From Trachythela sp. YZ-2020 (taxonomy: Eukaryota; Cnidaria; Anthozoa; Malacalcyonacea; Clavulariidae): a stretch of DNA of 64,000 nt. Shown in pieces: positions 1 through 11,252 of the stretch. The position numbers and the translations under genes are program-made. The notes below the pieces were generated by a model. It ran no database searches. It worked only from the letters and a program-made list of their open reading frames with translations, and was not told where the DNA came from. Location of the stretch: contig JADLSH010000110.1 of NCBI GenBank assembly GCA_016169945.1, forward strand, positions 310,001 to 374,000, read 5' to 3'. Positions within the stretch are counted from its first letter, which is position 1. The number at the start of each line of letters is the position of its first letter.

Positions 1-1434
1 GACTTAGCCTTACATGTTAGATTACCACATGCGTTCAAGCTGGCTTTCAGTATCAGAGTTTCCTCGAAAGAGTTACTCATGCAAAGATTGATTGCTGTGT
101 GTGACAGCAAAAACAGCTTTTAAAAACTTTGATAAAGCACAGTTTTCCTCATCCATCTCCTCAAATGAGTTGACCCGATTTTGAACAATCAAAGTAACTT
201 CGATCGATATAGCAACCGCAAATCGCAGATTCAAATCATATCGCGGTGAATTAATGGGTCGTTTTCTTCAACCTCATGCAAACCATGCATTCACTTGTAG
301 TTTAATAGAATTTTGTGAAAAGGCAGTGAGCGGTTAGATGTTTAAAGTTTCATAATCGACTGAAAAGAATAGTATTTACGTATTAACAGGCACAGACATT
401 GCTTTATTAAATAGAGCAAACATTCGTAAGTACAAGATACAAGTTACCTTTTAATATAATCCTACAGTAATCTAGTTTATGAAGGTCAATTGCGAGAGAA
501 AAATATTTTCAATTAATACCTTTTTAAAGACCAGTTGCAATCCAATTTGACTTCTTGTTGCATAAAGTAGTGCTTCTAGTCTTCAGCTATTCCGAGCTAA
601 AATTAAACTCAAACTACAAAAGCAAATACATCGCTTATGATGTACAAAGCATTAATGTTTAAAGAACCGCTCGTACTTAATCTATCTTTCGCAGTTTTAA
701 CAAGCATCTGCCACTGTTTGTATTATTGCACGCCGACATGACGCCTAATAATTAAACCAAACATAGTAAAGTAAAATGGACAAGACTCAACAATACTTCA
801 ATTGGTTTTCGGTGTTACGCGCTCAAATGCAGTAAGGAAAGATCGAAGAGTATTTTAAAAAGCAAAAACTAAGCCTAAGGCTAAGAACCATGAATTAGGT
901 TCGGCTTGTTTGATTTGACTTTGAGTTTTTAGAGAGGTCAAGCACTCAAGCGTTATCTAAATAGTAAATCGTGATAATTTTAGCTAGCGGGAAAATACGG
1001 ATTTGCGCACATGTTTCTCTGTCGAAGGCGGTGAAATAAAGACAACATAGACCTGCATATAGCACTATAGTTTAAATTCCTCATAATTAGAAACCGCATC
1101 GAAGTGTTTAATTTTCCGGTCAGCGTTTGTGTATTTTCATTGTCGGTTTTTGTTTTCATTGTTGTTCATTAGCATTTCTCAAATTACATCTGAAATGGGC
1201 AATATTAATTACATCTTCAGTGCACTCTTAACTTAGAACCTCGATATCAACCAATGCACATGGCTGAAAACTGTGTCTGTGAGCTAGACGTGGGCTGTTT
1301 GTTAATTGTCTTTCTATTGATCCACTATAGTTCAAATAACATGACGTAGCGAGTGCTGGCGGAGCGAGAAGGGAACTCAACCTCGTACCCAGACATTTCC
1401 CTCTTGTGGTGGAAAACTGGTGTAAATTAAAAGG
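1..1434. other. No gene seen
   Basis: AT-rich sequence with no long reading frame and no recognised domain. I see no clear repeat edges here. Confidence 0.5.
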
Positions 1435-1507
1435 CGGGCGCGGACTGACGGACTCGCAGACTGGCGGACGCGGCCTGGTGGACCCGCGGACTGGCGGACG
1501 CGGACTC
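1435..1507. repeat. GC-rich short tandem repeat
   Basis: Imperfect copies of a GGACTGGCGGACGCGG-like unit, strongly GC-rich against the AT-rich surroundings. Short frames across it are repeat artefacts. Confidence 0.7.
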
Positions 1508-1650
1508 GCCAATAATGATCGTTTAATATCAATATTGATATTATATTTTTCATTGGAGTATTTGTATTTTTCATTGAGAATTCATGGGCTGGTGTTTCTG
1601 GGCAGACGGAATGGCCGATTATTTCGCACATATTCTTGGCAGAGTTTTAA

Positions 1651-1879
1651 GGCAATTTTCCATTACAGCCGCTTTGCCCGCGCGGGCGGAGCGACCATGT
1701 TTTAACTTTCCCTGTAGGTGTCTAGCATGAGATTTGTTTGTCCGCTTTACACCTCGCGGACACGCCTGAAAGTTGAACTACATTCAACTTTCTTGGCGTG
1801 CCCGCGCGACTAATTATTCACGTGATTCGAATCGTTCGCTTCGCCCGCGCGGGCAAAACGACCGTAATGGAAAATGGCC
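1651..1879. mobile_element. TTAA-flanked miniature inverted-repeat element
   Basis: 229 bp bounded by TTAA at 1647-1650 and 1880-1883. Terminal inverted repeats of about 37 bp begin GGC(A/C)ATTTTCCATTAC and include GCCCGCGCGGGC. TTAA target duplication is typical of piggyBac-type transposition. No coding capacity. Confidence 0.8.
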
Positions 1880-1883
1880 TTAA

Positions 1884-4096
1884 TGCCTAGTTTGTTAATC
1901 TTCTCCGGAGTATTTCCCGGTCACAGAATAAGATTCTCGTATATATTCCGGATGGCAGACCGGAAAGAAAATATGGGCGATAGAAAGCTGCTCTCAAAAG
2001 CATCTTGATAATTTAGATGTGTATCGTCTGTATCATACCTTGTGATACTAACTAATATCACTCAAGCCGAAGCAACACAAACCATACGCGCAGTTAGTAC
2101 AGTCAAATTCGTCTGAGCTATAAAATGACTTAGTCGGCGTACAAGTTTATTAATAGAGACCAAAGTTATTTTTCTTGTTTTTCATATGTAATGTTCTGAT
2201 TATTGCTACAATATTGTTTATAAAAATTATCAAAGGCGACCAATGTTAAGTATATAACTTACATTTTCCCACATGAGAGCAGCGAACGACTCTTGCATGG
2301 CGACGCTTGTATGACATCCTTGACGGTGTAAATTCTCCATTAGTTAGAAGTCAGTATATTAAATTAAGATAAATATAAACCGTGCGCGAGTTAGGCGAGT
2401 ATAATTACGTCCACGAATGAAACATGCTGTACGAGAAATAGAAATGAATAACGTTGCAAATGATTGGGGAATTAGCTAGAGGGATATATTTTTTGAGTTA
2501 TTTGGTAGCATCATGCACGTCCAAACAATCTTACGCGGACCACCTTATCTGCAAGGTTTGTATGTAGAAGATGAAACGGTTTTCTAGCGCATTTTAAAAT
2601 TTAATCTGTTTGAGAAAAAATTACAATCAGTTATATACTAATTATTGACATTTAATTATATTTCGTTGAAATTATGCTAATTAAGTTGGCATTTCCAGAA
2701 GCTGTCAAACGCACACGCAATAGTTTTCTGTTATTGTATTTTTAATAATCTCGTAAAATGAAATATGCTATTGTTGTTCTTAAAGGGGTTCTTGCGCGAT
2801 ATTCGATATTTATTACACAATCTTTTAGCTATAATTTTTACTGCTCTGACATACTCTATTCACACATATATATTACTATTTTAAATACGCGTTCTAATCT
2901 CAGAGGTTCTACAATACCCGCCCCCCAAAACTGCAATCCACCTACAACGTCAAGGAAAAGCTGCATCTATCAAGATGCTTTTGAGAGCAGTTTATCTACA
3001 CCCGAGGAAAAACCCTGGTGGGAACGTCACAGTTCAATTGCAAGGAGTGGCAATTTTATTTGGGAATCGTATATAGTTCAAAATACTTGCAAAATTTGGT
3101 TTCTGTTTGCTTTTAAATTACAAAAACATTTCAAACAGTTTTCATCAACAGACAAGTCAATAAACCAAGCAAAACTGTAGTCTGTATGATTTGAACTTGT
3201 AGTTTAATAGTTAGTAGTAGTAGAAGTAGCGCGCGGTTTCATAGCAAATGCTTGTGGTATATATTTATTGAAAATAAACAGAGATCGATCATTGATGTCC
3301 ACTCTAAAATCGGGGGGAGCAAATACCCTGGGTACGAGGATGCTCTAAAATCTGAGAAGAAATTTGCAAAAATGTAAAATTATGTTATTGGAGAACTGTT
3401 TGCTTTTTTGTGTCCGATTCTAATATGTCGAAGCCTGAAGGGAAGGCAAACTTAATATTTAGCCGCCCTCGCAGCTAGGCAAAATATAATCTACAATATA
3501 ATATTATATAGCCTTTTATAACCATTTACCTTGCCCCCGTTGAGCGTGCAAAAGGAATAATAGCAGATAAAGTTTACAAAAACATTTTTTCTGTTAATAC
3601 ATCTACTATAAAGAAAGTGTCTGCAGTCTGCACCTTTTATTACGGACATTTACGAATACACATAAACGATCATTTATAAGCTCGCACAAATTGATGCGCA
3701 CAGTCAAGTTTTTAGATTAAAGAATAAAGTACATATTTAAGCATTATTAAAGTACAGCATAGTAAAACCATAGTTGAATATAACATCTTCCTCGATTAAC
3801 CGTGATAACATCAAGTCGACAAAAATAAAATTGCTTACTGTAATTAACTGATATGCTGTGATATCTCACAGACAGAGCAACACAATTTGATACAAGCTGG
3901 AACTCGATCGAGATGTTACTTTTAGCCAATACTATCCTAATGACTGTTTTCTAATTCACAGAGTAAAGATTCCTCTTGTATATTATTATGAAGATATATT
4001 AGTATAGGAAATAGCACGGTTCGAGAAGTATTAATGAAAAATTGCACGCGTGTTTGGCGAAATATTCGGAATACCGCGAGCTTCGCACTCGCGTAG
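1884..4096. other. Non-coding stretch with a spaced inverted repeat
   Basis: No convincing gene. A 140-codon frame at 2758-3180 has no recognisable domain and looks like chance. A perfect 23-bp inverted pair (1988-2010 and 2968-2990, core CTCAAAAGCATCTTG) brackets nearly 1 kb and may mark the ends of an old element. Confidence 0.45.
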
Positions 4097-4187
4097 GTAG
4101 TTTGGAAAACACGGAATGCCGGAATATGCCGGAATCCGGGTTAGGGTTCAAATTCCGGATTCCGGCATTCCGTGTTTTCCAAACTAC
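4097..4187. repeat. Perfect 29-bp-arm hairpin
   Basis: Arms 4097-4125 and 4159-4187 are exact reverse complements (GTAGTTTGGAAAACACGG...). The spacer holds further GGAATCCGG/ATTCCGG complementarity. No coding content. Confidence 0.92.
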
Positions 4188-4665
4188 CCGAAATACATGA
4201 AGCAATAATACAAATATACACATAATTAGGTTGTGTCGTATTAAAATATTCAAGTCTGTATTCAAGTTGTACCGCACGCACTTTGGACGTTTTCGACTCC
4301 GCCTTTATCATACTTTATAGGATAATTTTACCGTGCGTTTGATAACAGAGAGTTATACTTCGACACACTTCTTGATCGTCGAGTTTCAGCGATGCCAAGG
4401 CAAGATATTTTGTGGTCTTTAACGGGCTTTAACAATTATCGGGATGACGGGATAGCAGATTTGCACACCAGTTGGCCTCGCAGTTGGCGATATTTCGGAA
4501 AACAATGATTAAAGCAATTCCATATCTCAGCATTAAATAGATCCATTAAGTTTGAGTGCCAGACTTCTAGGCTTCGACAGTTAACAATCATAGATTGATA
4601 TTTACCGATTGTGTTTATAAACACGGCCAGCATAGTAGAAATAACATACTTTATTATGATACACA

Positions 4666-6151
4666 CAGGGGCGGATCGAGGATTTTTCGTACGTTAGTCA
4701 AAATTTTCGTTGGTACACAACCGGGGGGGGATAATTTTTTCAGGGGGGGGTCGGGGAAATTGCTCAATTTTGCGCACCAGTCCCAGTCAACCCTTTAGCC
4801 CCCCCCCCCCCACCTAACATACACAGAGCTGTACAAGCGATTCCCAGTAGCAGCAGATCTAATAAACAAACCAGACATGGAGTTAAATATTAATCTCCAT
4901 TTCAAATATTTATAGTTTACACAATAACACAAACTACTGTATATGATATCAGTATTAAAACGTGTTTTAAGAGCAAAGGATAAAATGTTTTGGTCCTGGG
5001 AAGCCAATTAGCCAAAGGCTATTTCAGAATAGGACCAATTTGCTGCCTATAGCTATATTCTATTTTTAACAAACACAATATCATATCGGAGATCGTATTA
5101 CAACATCACCATGCCAATAATGATGCGGTCCAACACACATCAAGTCAAAAATACATCATATTTATATAAGAATATTTTGGTTCAGTTGAAGTCGATAATA
5201 TATATCCAAACCTTAGGCGATTAATATCAAGCAACAAAAGCATAAACAAAATGCCTTAATGCCTATATTTTATACAGTTCGCCTAATCAGCTGGGTTTCG
5301 ACCGCAGTAATATGCAAAAATTGCAAATTTCATAAACATAGCCAGCGGGCGCCTCACGCGCACAGATTGCTCTGTAAATTCAAGTCGAAAATCGCCACAA
5401 TAAATGTAGTTAAAATAGAATATATTTGCATAGGGCCGTAGCCGTACAATACTTGTTCCTTTCCCGAACATACTTCGGAATGTACGATTCGGCACCAAAA
5501 TCTCTGACCAAGCAGAAGCTTGTGTTGTTCATAGCGCTCAACAGCTCTTGGACAGAAGTCTTCGGCGAAGCGTCGATTCGCTTCCTCGGATCAGCTTGAA
5601 TTTCCACCAGACATTGCTCATCGTTGTTCTCAAACATGGCCTGAACGGTCTCGTAAATACTACGAGACATTGCAGTATATTCGTATTACATTTTCCGAGC
5701 TACTTCGATTGAACCTTTGCGGTCAAAGCTGCGATCAGAAGGTCATAGAATCATGCCGTATAAACTGAAGCCTGATGCATCTGATCGGTCAGAAAATACT
5801 AGCCAATGGGAATTCAGATTTTTTTTCAATTTAGCCAATCGGATACCTTGTATACTAGCCCCTGATCGCTGAACTCCCCGCAGAACGCGCAAAAAGCAAA
5901 TTGGCCAATCAGATAGCTGGAATCTGCCTTTAGAGCGAGCAAAACTCACGCGCTAGACCGCTGTTCTGCGCGTTATGTATCGAAGGCCTGGCCGCTGTAT
6001 GAAACTTGATAACTTGACGACGAACTTTGAATATAAGCCACTGCATGAAATATGATAACTGGACTGTTGGTTGAATTAATTAATTAATTGCGCAATTACA
6101 AATTTTACGTTAGTCGCGTGATCGCTCTGATCACCCCTAGATCCGCCCCTG
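4666..6151. mobile_element. hAT-type DNA transposon, non-autonomous, 1486 bp
   Basis: Ends CAGGGGCGGATC... and ...GATCCGCCCCTG are inverted, and the exact 8-bp duplication GATACACA flanks them (4658-4665, 6152-6159), as hAT transposition makes. No transposase domain is recognisable. Internal G8/C14 homopolymers follow the left end. It carries one 86-codon minus-strand frame. Confidence 0.9.
5410..5670 (-). CDS. Unknown 86-aa frame inside the hAT element
   Basis: ATG-initiated frame starting MSRSIYETVQAMFENNDEQC. I do not recognise it. Composition is protein-like rather than repeat-like, and a possible GTATGT donor lies near its end after ...ESYIP. It could be a captured host exon, a remnant of a longer transposon gene, or chance. 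Confidence 0.35.
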   Translation of the reverse strand: MSRSIYETVQAMFENNDEQCLVEIQADPRKRIDASPKTSVQELLSAMNNTSFCLVRDFGAESYIPKYVRERNKYCTATALCKYILF

Positions 6152-6185
6152 GATACACATCCTGCTAGTAGAGAAAAGTAGAAAA

Positions 6186-6335
6186 ATGGCTGGCAGATTT
6201 GGACAATTAAATGAAGAGGAAATTCAAGTTTTACTTGAAAAAGCACGCCAAAATGTTCTGTTCATATCCAGAGGTCGTGTATATAATAAAACAGTTATTC
6301 TACTAATCTACTCACTCTCGTCGTATATGAGCTGA
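6186..6335 (+). pseudogene. Short N-terminal fragment starting MAGRFGQLNEEE
   Basis: ATG frame of 49 codons. The first dozen residues resemble the start of a repeated cnidarian protein family with a Crypton-related (DUF3504-like) domain (recollection, not verified). After about 25 residues it runs into a foldback element and stops, so it is at best a broken first exon. Confidence 0.3.
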
Positions 6336-6415
6336 AAGCCGACTCGGCGCTATGACGCTATCGCGCCTCGTCGGCTATCAGCTCATATACGTCTCGAGTT
6401 CGTAGAATAACTGTT
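6290..6415. repeat. Foldback hairpin, about 126 bp
   Basis: Near-palindrome. Ends AACAGTTATTCTAC and GTAGAATAACTGTT are exact inverses, and inner GTATATGAGCTGA and GCCGAC blocks also pair. It is a miniature foldback element inserted in the 49-codon frame. Confidence 0.85.
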
Positions 6416-6476
6416 AAATAGTGCATGGTGTCGATACATAAGGACTATGAAAGAGAGACTTGGAGCAAGTCTAGCC

Positions 6477-6537
6477 CTAGCCTGTGCTCCAGTCCACTAC
6501 ACCATCTAACGATGTAGTGGACTGGAGCACAGGCTAG
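6477..6537. repeat. 24-bp-arm perfect hairpin
   Basis: Arms 6477-6500 and 6514-6537 (CTAGCCTGTGCTCCAGTCC...) are exact inverses with a 13-nt loop. Confidence 0.93.
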
Positions 6538-6559
6538 TCTAGCCCGCAACTGACTCGCT

Positions 6560-6690
6560 AAACTTGCTTAATTTCCTCTCGCCCGCATTTTCGTGCGCCC
6601 TTTATAACTTCGTGCGCCTTTTATAACTTCCCAACCTTTATAGCTCCCCAATAAAAACCCCTTTAAGAGACAGACTTGGAGCAAGTCTAC
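6560..6690. repeat. Dispersed repeat, left copy
   Basis: Shares CGCCCGCATTTTCG, ...ATAACT(T)CCC and GAGACAGACTTGGAGCA with 12600-12745. The two copies flank the composite LINE in direct orientation. Family unknown. Confidence 0.65.
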
Positions 6691-6932
6691 TGACTCGCGT
6701 CTGAAGGACAAAGTGACTGAACGCTACTCCTTCCAACTTGTGACTTACCGGTACTAGGAATTTCTCCCCTGATGATATATACGATTCAATAGCTCATTCA
6801 CAAAAGTACATGAGCACGGAAATTTTCTAACACTTTCGTGAGTCGGCCTGTTTCTTAATTCTATCATTCAGAAACTGCATTTTCTGTGTTAAAGGATTGG
6901 GGGTTATCCAACAAAAAATTAAATACAGGCCA

Positions 6933-7116
6933 TAGACCACTTTCATAATTCAGATGAGTTTAAATATTCTTTTATGTGCATCTTAATAAGCCTCATTGAC
7001 CTCGTTCAGGTTAATAAATTCTATTCAATTTCAGTCACAGAAACGAGGCTGATAAGGCTTATTAAGATGCACATAAAAGAATATTTAAACTCATCTGAAT
7101 TACGAAAGTGGTCTAT
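6933..7116. repeat. Inverted repeat with 61-bp arms
   Basis: Arms 6933-6993 and 7055-7116 pair almost perfectly (ATAGACCACTTTC.., ..TGCATCTTAATAAGCCT). The loop is about 61 bp. Confidence 0.9.
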
Positions 7117-7310
7117 TGATGGGCCGTTTGACCATCTAAGTAATCTTATTTTTCAAAACTTTTCTGACAAGATGACCCCCTTGATCATGCGGGGTGTCCT
7201 CAATGACCAGTCACCCTGCCTCAGATGCCGGCCATACCCTGCTTCAAGACCAGTGGCGCTTAGCACCACCCCCCCCCCCCCCCTATCAGATCAAGACCCT
7301 CGATCATAAA
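7117..7310. repeat. Fragment of the 19544-20345 repeat family
   Basis: Shares TGATGGG..GTTTGACCATCTA, TTTTCTGACAAGAT, CCCTGCTTCA and a C-run followed by CTATCA(A/G)ATCAAG with the hAT-like element at 19544-20345, in the same order but shortened. Confidence 0.75.
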
Positions 7311-7363
7311 GCATATAGAACCAAGGAAATTATCACAAAAACAAGTATATAAACACACATTTC

Positions 7364-7810
7364 CAGGAAAAAGGGCTGAAGACATTGCAAAGGAAGTTCG
7401 CTCAATCACTGATCCTCATACCAATGTGTCACATGTAATAATTCATGCAGGAACTAACAACCTTCGAACCGACTCCGCCAAACAATGTGTACGTACAAAA
7501 CATCGAGAACCTGGTAAGCTGTGTGAAAGTCAAGTTTCCAAACGCCAAGATTGGAATTTCAGGACTGATTAAGCGACATGATATTGAAGTAGCTTCTAAA
7601 TTAGTTCAAGAAGTCAATCAAGAATTCAAACAGATTTGTATTAATTACAACACTTATTTTATAGATAATTCTAATATTAACAAATCAGAGTTAAATAACA
7701 GTAAACTACACCTAAATTCAAAAGGATCTGCACTGCTTGCCGTGCAAATGATCAAACTTTTGAGAGGAAATCGACATAATTCAACCTCGGTACAAAGAGA
7801 GGATTTTTAG
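7364..7810 (+). pseudogene. LINE A ORF1 end, SGNH/GDSL esterase-like
   Basis: Upstream frame reads VIIHAGTNNLR, the block with Gly-Thr-Asn of SGNH hydrolases found in ORF1 of CR1/L2-type LINEs. A frameshift near 7490 moves to the frame NIENLVSCVKVKFPNAKIGI, which ends with LHLNSKGSALLA, matching the family's C-terminal D/N-x-x-H-L region. Broken. Confidence 0.7.
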
Positions 7811-7896
7811 GAATCAGCCTTACGGCAGATGGGGAATCTTCTGAGGATGCTATCCAGACAGCCAGATCGGCGACATCGAAAGGAATATCATATCGT

Positions 7897-8385
7897 TTGA
7901 ATTCTGGCCCAGATTTTAATGATAAAGAAACTGCTGAGCGGGAGTCTGAACCTGTGCGGCCGGATGAAAACCGTAAGTGTTTCGATATTAATTATAAACC
8001 GTTTGGTAAAGGTTTGGTGATGGCCTCACTAAATATCAATAGTCTTTTGGCGCATATTGATGAATTTCGAGTTTTTATGCACGAATCTGATATTGATGTT
8101 ATTTCAATCAATGAAACAAAGCTTGATTCGTCAATTAATGATAACAGGTTTATATACCCGGCTACGAAATAATAAGAAAAGATAGAAAAAAAATGGACGA
8201 CATGGGGGTGGTGTTTGTATCTATGTAAGGTGCAATCTTAACTACAAAATTTGCGAAGATTTAAGCTCTGATGAATTAGAGTATTTAACTGTCGAAATTA
8301 CTAAACCTCGGACTAGATCACTATTAATTAGTACCTGGTATAGGCCTCCAGACTCGCCAACGTACCACTAGTAGAGAAAATAGAT
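7897..8385 (+). pseudogene. LINE A AP-endonuclease, first half
   Basis: LNINSLLAHIDEF.., DIDVISINETKLD (catalytic Glu) and, in a second frame, GGGVCIYVR..ISTWYRPP. These are ordered APE-type endonuclease motifs of LINE ORF2. The frame breaks near 8172 and again near 8370. Confidence 0.8.
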
Positions 8386-9615
8386 ACGACAAATTATGAC
8401 TTTTTCCTGCTAGGCGACATAAATGTGGATCTTATGCCGGGTGTAACATCAGTCAATGCTACTAAATTGAATGATATATTCGAAATTTTTGGGTTAAAAC
8501 AACTTATTGTAGATCCTACAAGAACTACACCATATTCTTCTACACCAATTGATCTTTGTGTTACAAACACCCCATCAAAGATCATAAATTCTGGGATAAT
8601 AGAACTTTCTATAAGTGATCATGTATTAGTCTATATGACGCACAAGGTCCACTACAAACAAAGAGGTTCACGACTAGTTCAAATAAGAAACATGAAAAAT
8701 TTTAATAGAGAAAATTATATAAGACACTTAGAACAACAAGCATGGACAGACGTGAATTTAAGCAATGATCCTAACGAAATGTGGGCAAAATGGAAGAACA
8801 TGTTAATTAATTGCATTGACAAGCATGCACCATTCAGATCAAAAAGAGTTGGGAAAAAGAAATCCCCTTGGATCACTAGCCAATTAAAGCAAAAAATGCG
8901 TAAGAGAGATTTCCTGAAAAAGAAAGCTAAACAGACTGGTGATCCATTAATTTGGCAACAATATAAATACTCACGAAATTGCACGAATAATGAAATTAAA
9001 AAAGCAAAAAGTCAATATTTTACCGAAAACCTCGAGGCTAATAAGAAAAATCCAAAATCAACCTGGAAACTTATTAACGAATTAAACTCTCGTAATGCTT
9101 CTAGTCACAAAACCATAACCAATATCAAAGTGAGCGAAGAAACTATAAATACACCCAAGGACATAGCTGAGACATTTAATTCTCACTTTGCTAGTGTGGG
9201 TGAAAATTTAGCATCCGATTTAGCATCCGATATACCACCATCTGCCGTAGAACCTGAAGTATATGTTGTCCCAGCTGAAACCACATTCTCAATGAAATCC
9301 CCCACTGTAAATGCAGTTTATAAAAAACTAAAAGCAACTAATGAAAAGAAAGCAGCAGGTCTTGACAAAATACCTTGCAAACTTTTAAAAATCGTTGCTC
9401 CATCGATCACTAACTCAAATATTTGATAAGACTATAAGCACTAGCATCTTCTCTACAGATTGGAAACTAGCGAGAGTTACTCCAATTTTTAAGAAAGGTA
9501 AAAAAGACAATATGGACAACTATCGACCAATATCCGTTATTTCGGTAGTTGCAAAGATTTTTGAAAGGCTGACTTTTGAGCAGTCGTATGACTTTGAGCA
9601 GTCGTATGAGTATGC
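8386..9615 (+). pseudogene. LINE A endonuclease end and RT start
   Basis: Endonuclease end: LLGDINVD, then PIDLCVTN and SDHVLVY (catalytic SDH). Then a long linker, KKAAGLDKIPCKLLK and, after a frameshift near 9420, WKLARVTPIFKKG and NYRPISV, RT motifs 0-2. It stops at the junction with LINE B. Confidence 0.85.
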
Positions 9616-11252
9616 TTGATCATAAACGCAAGATCGTTGGCAAAACCTGATGCTGCATCAGCATTATACTCTGAAGTGTCCACAAACAACATTGATATTT
9701 GTTTCATTTCTGAAACATGGTTAAATGACAAGATTCCCTCCAGTCTTATTTGCCCAATCGGATATAATCTTTTAAGAAAAGATCGTTGGAACGAACGGCC
9801 GGGTGGTGGAGTTGCCATTTTGTGTCGAAACGATTGGAACTTTAAGAAACTTGATTTTCAAAATAATTTAGAATGTTTATGGTGCGAAATCCAGGGAATG
9901 ACAAATAACAAATATTACACTGCTGTGGTATATCATCCACCAGACCCGATCTACGCTGAATCTGAGCTATTAGATCATTTGTCTGATAGTTGTGAACGGA
10001 TTCTGTTATCAGATCCCTCTGCAAAAATAATAATTGCTGGAGATATAAATCAACTAAATATAAAAGACCTGAGTAAACATCAAAATTTGGAACAAATAGT
10101 TAAAAAGCATACCAGGGGTCAAAAAATATTGGACGTATTTCTGACAAATAGTCCATATTTGTGGAAACCACCCGTTGTTTTCGCTGGCTTGGTTAGGTCT
10201 GACCATTTAACAGTAATGATCACCCCAAAAATCTTAGCTAAACCAGAAAGAAAGCACGTATATTTCCGAGACGTAAGAGAACACCGCAAGATAGACATGG
10301 AGAACAAATTGAAAACATGTGACTGGAGCAGTGTATACAATACAAGTGGTGTTGACCACGAAGTTACCGTGTTAAATGAGCTGATCGTCTCTTTGTTTAA
10401 CGAGTGTTTCCCTTTGATCAAGGTCAAAGTTTCCTCACGTGACCCCCCGTACATGTCCCCACTTGTTAAACATCTATGCAAAATACGAAATGGAAGAATA
10501 AAGAGAGGGATAACAGATGAATCCCAAGAACGAATAAATAAACTTATTCGCGAAAATCTAATTCGTGCAGTTTATGATGAAAACAGCAAACATAGGTATG
10601 GTACTAAGGGATGGTGGAAAACTGTAAATAAAATTACTGGCAGGAATACACGTAGCGAAAATATTAGCTCTTTAATTGATCCCGACCTTATTAATGAGTA
10701 TTTTCAAGAAATTAACACCGATACTCAGTATACGCCTCCCGTACCAGTATCCATCCCAGAAGGAACTTATATCCCCACAGTTGATGAGGTCAATGTAGAA
10801 AGATCTATGATAAAGCTTAAACGAACAGCATCAGGACTGGATGGGCTTCCATACTGGCTATGGAGAGATTTTGCGAAATACCTTGCTCCGATACTCACCC
10901 ATGTAATGAATGCTTCATTAAAACAGCAGTGTGTCCCTATGCTTTGGAAACTTGCGAACATTTCTCCAATACCGAAAGAAACTCCACTATCCGAGCGTAA
11001 CCAATTAAGACCAATTTCACTTACGAATGTTATAATGAGACTATTTGAAAAGCTTGTTTTTAAACTGGAAATATCGTCACACATGAATACTATTATAAGA
11101 AATGATCAATTTGCATACAAAAGGCGTTGTAATACCACAACTGCTCTCTTAACATGTCAATACCATTGGCTCAAATGGTTAGAAGATGAGAATGTTGACT
11201 TTGTTCGAATTGTATCTTTCGACTTTAGCAATCTGGTTTTCGACAATTGCAC
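9616..11252 (+). mobile_element. LINE B, 5' half only, inside LINE A
   Basis: A second, distinct non-LTR element in the same orientation. Its frame (to 11262, no ATG at the start) begins at the endonuclease: NARSL, FISETWLND, AVVYHPPDP, IIAGDIN, RSDHLTV. It runs into the RT through LRPISLTNVIMRLFEKLV and QFAYKRRCNTTTAL and ends just after FDFS, at RT motif A. The FADD-bearing half is absent. An uninterrupted 548-codon frame suggests it is younger than LINE A. Confidence 0.88.

Larger units (their letters stand above)
7363..9615 (+). mobile_element. LINE A (CR1/L2-like), 5' part
   Basis: Non-LTR retrotransposon, truncated at its 5' end. In order: ORF1 esterase-like end, AP-endonuclease, linker, and start of the reverse transcriptase (NYRPISVISVVAKIFERLTF). 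At about 9600 it breaks off inside the RT fingers, after a 17-bp tandem duplication (TTTGAGCAGTCGTATGA), and LINE B follows. Several frameshifts and stops make it inactive. The rest of its RT resumes at about 11253. Confidence 0.88.

Noticed and set aside
2758..3180. 140-codon frame considered as a gene
   Set aside because: No domain, no plausible splice partners, composition like the surrounding AT-rich DNA.
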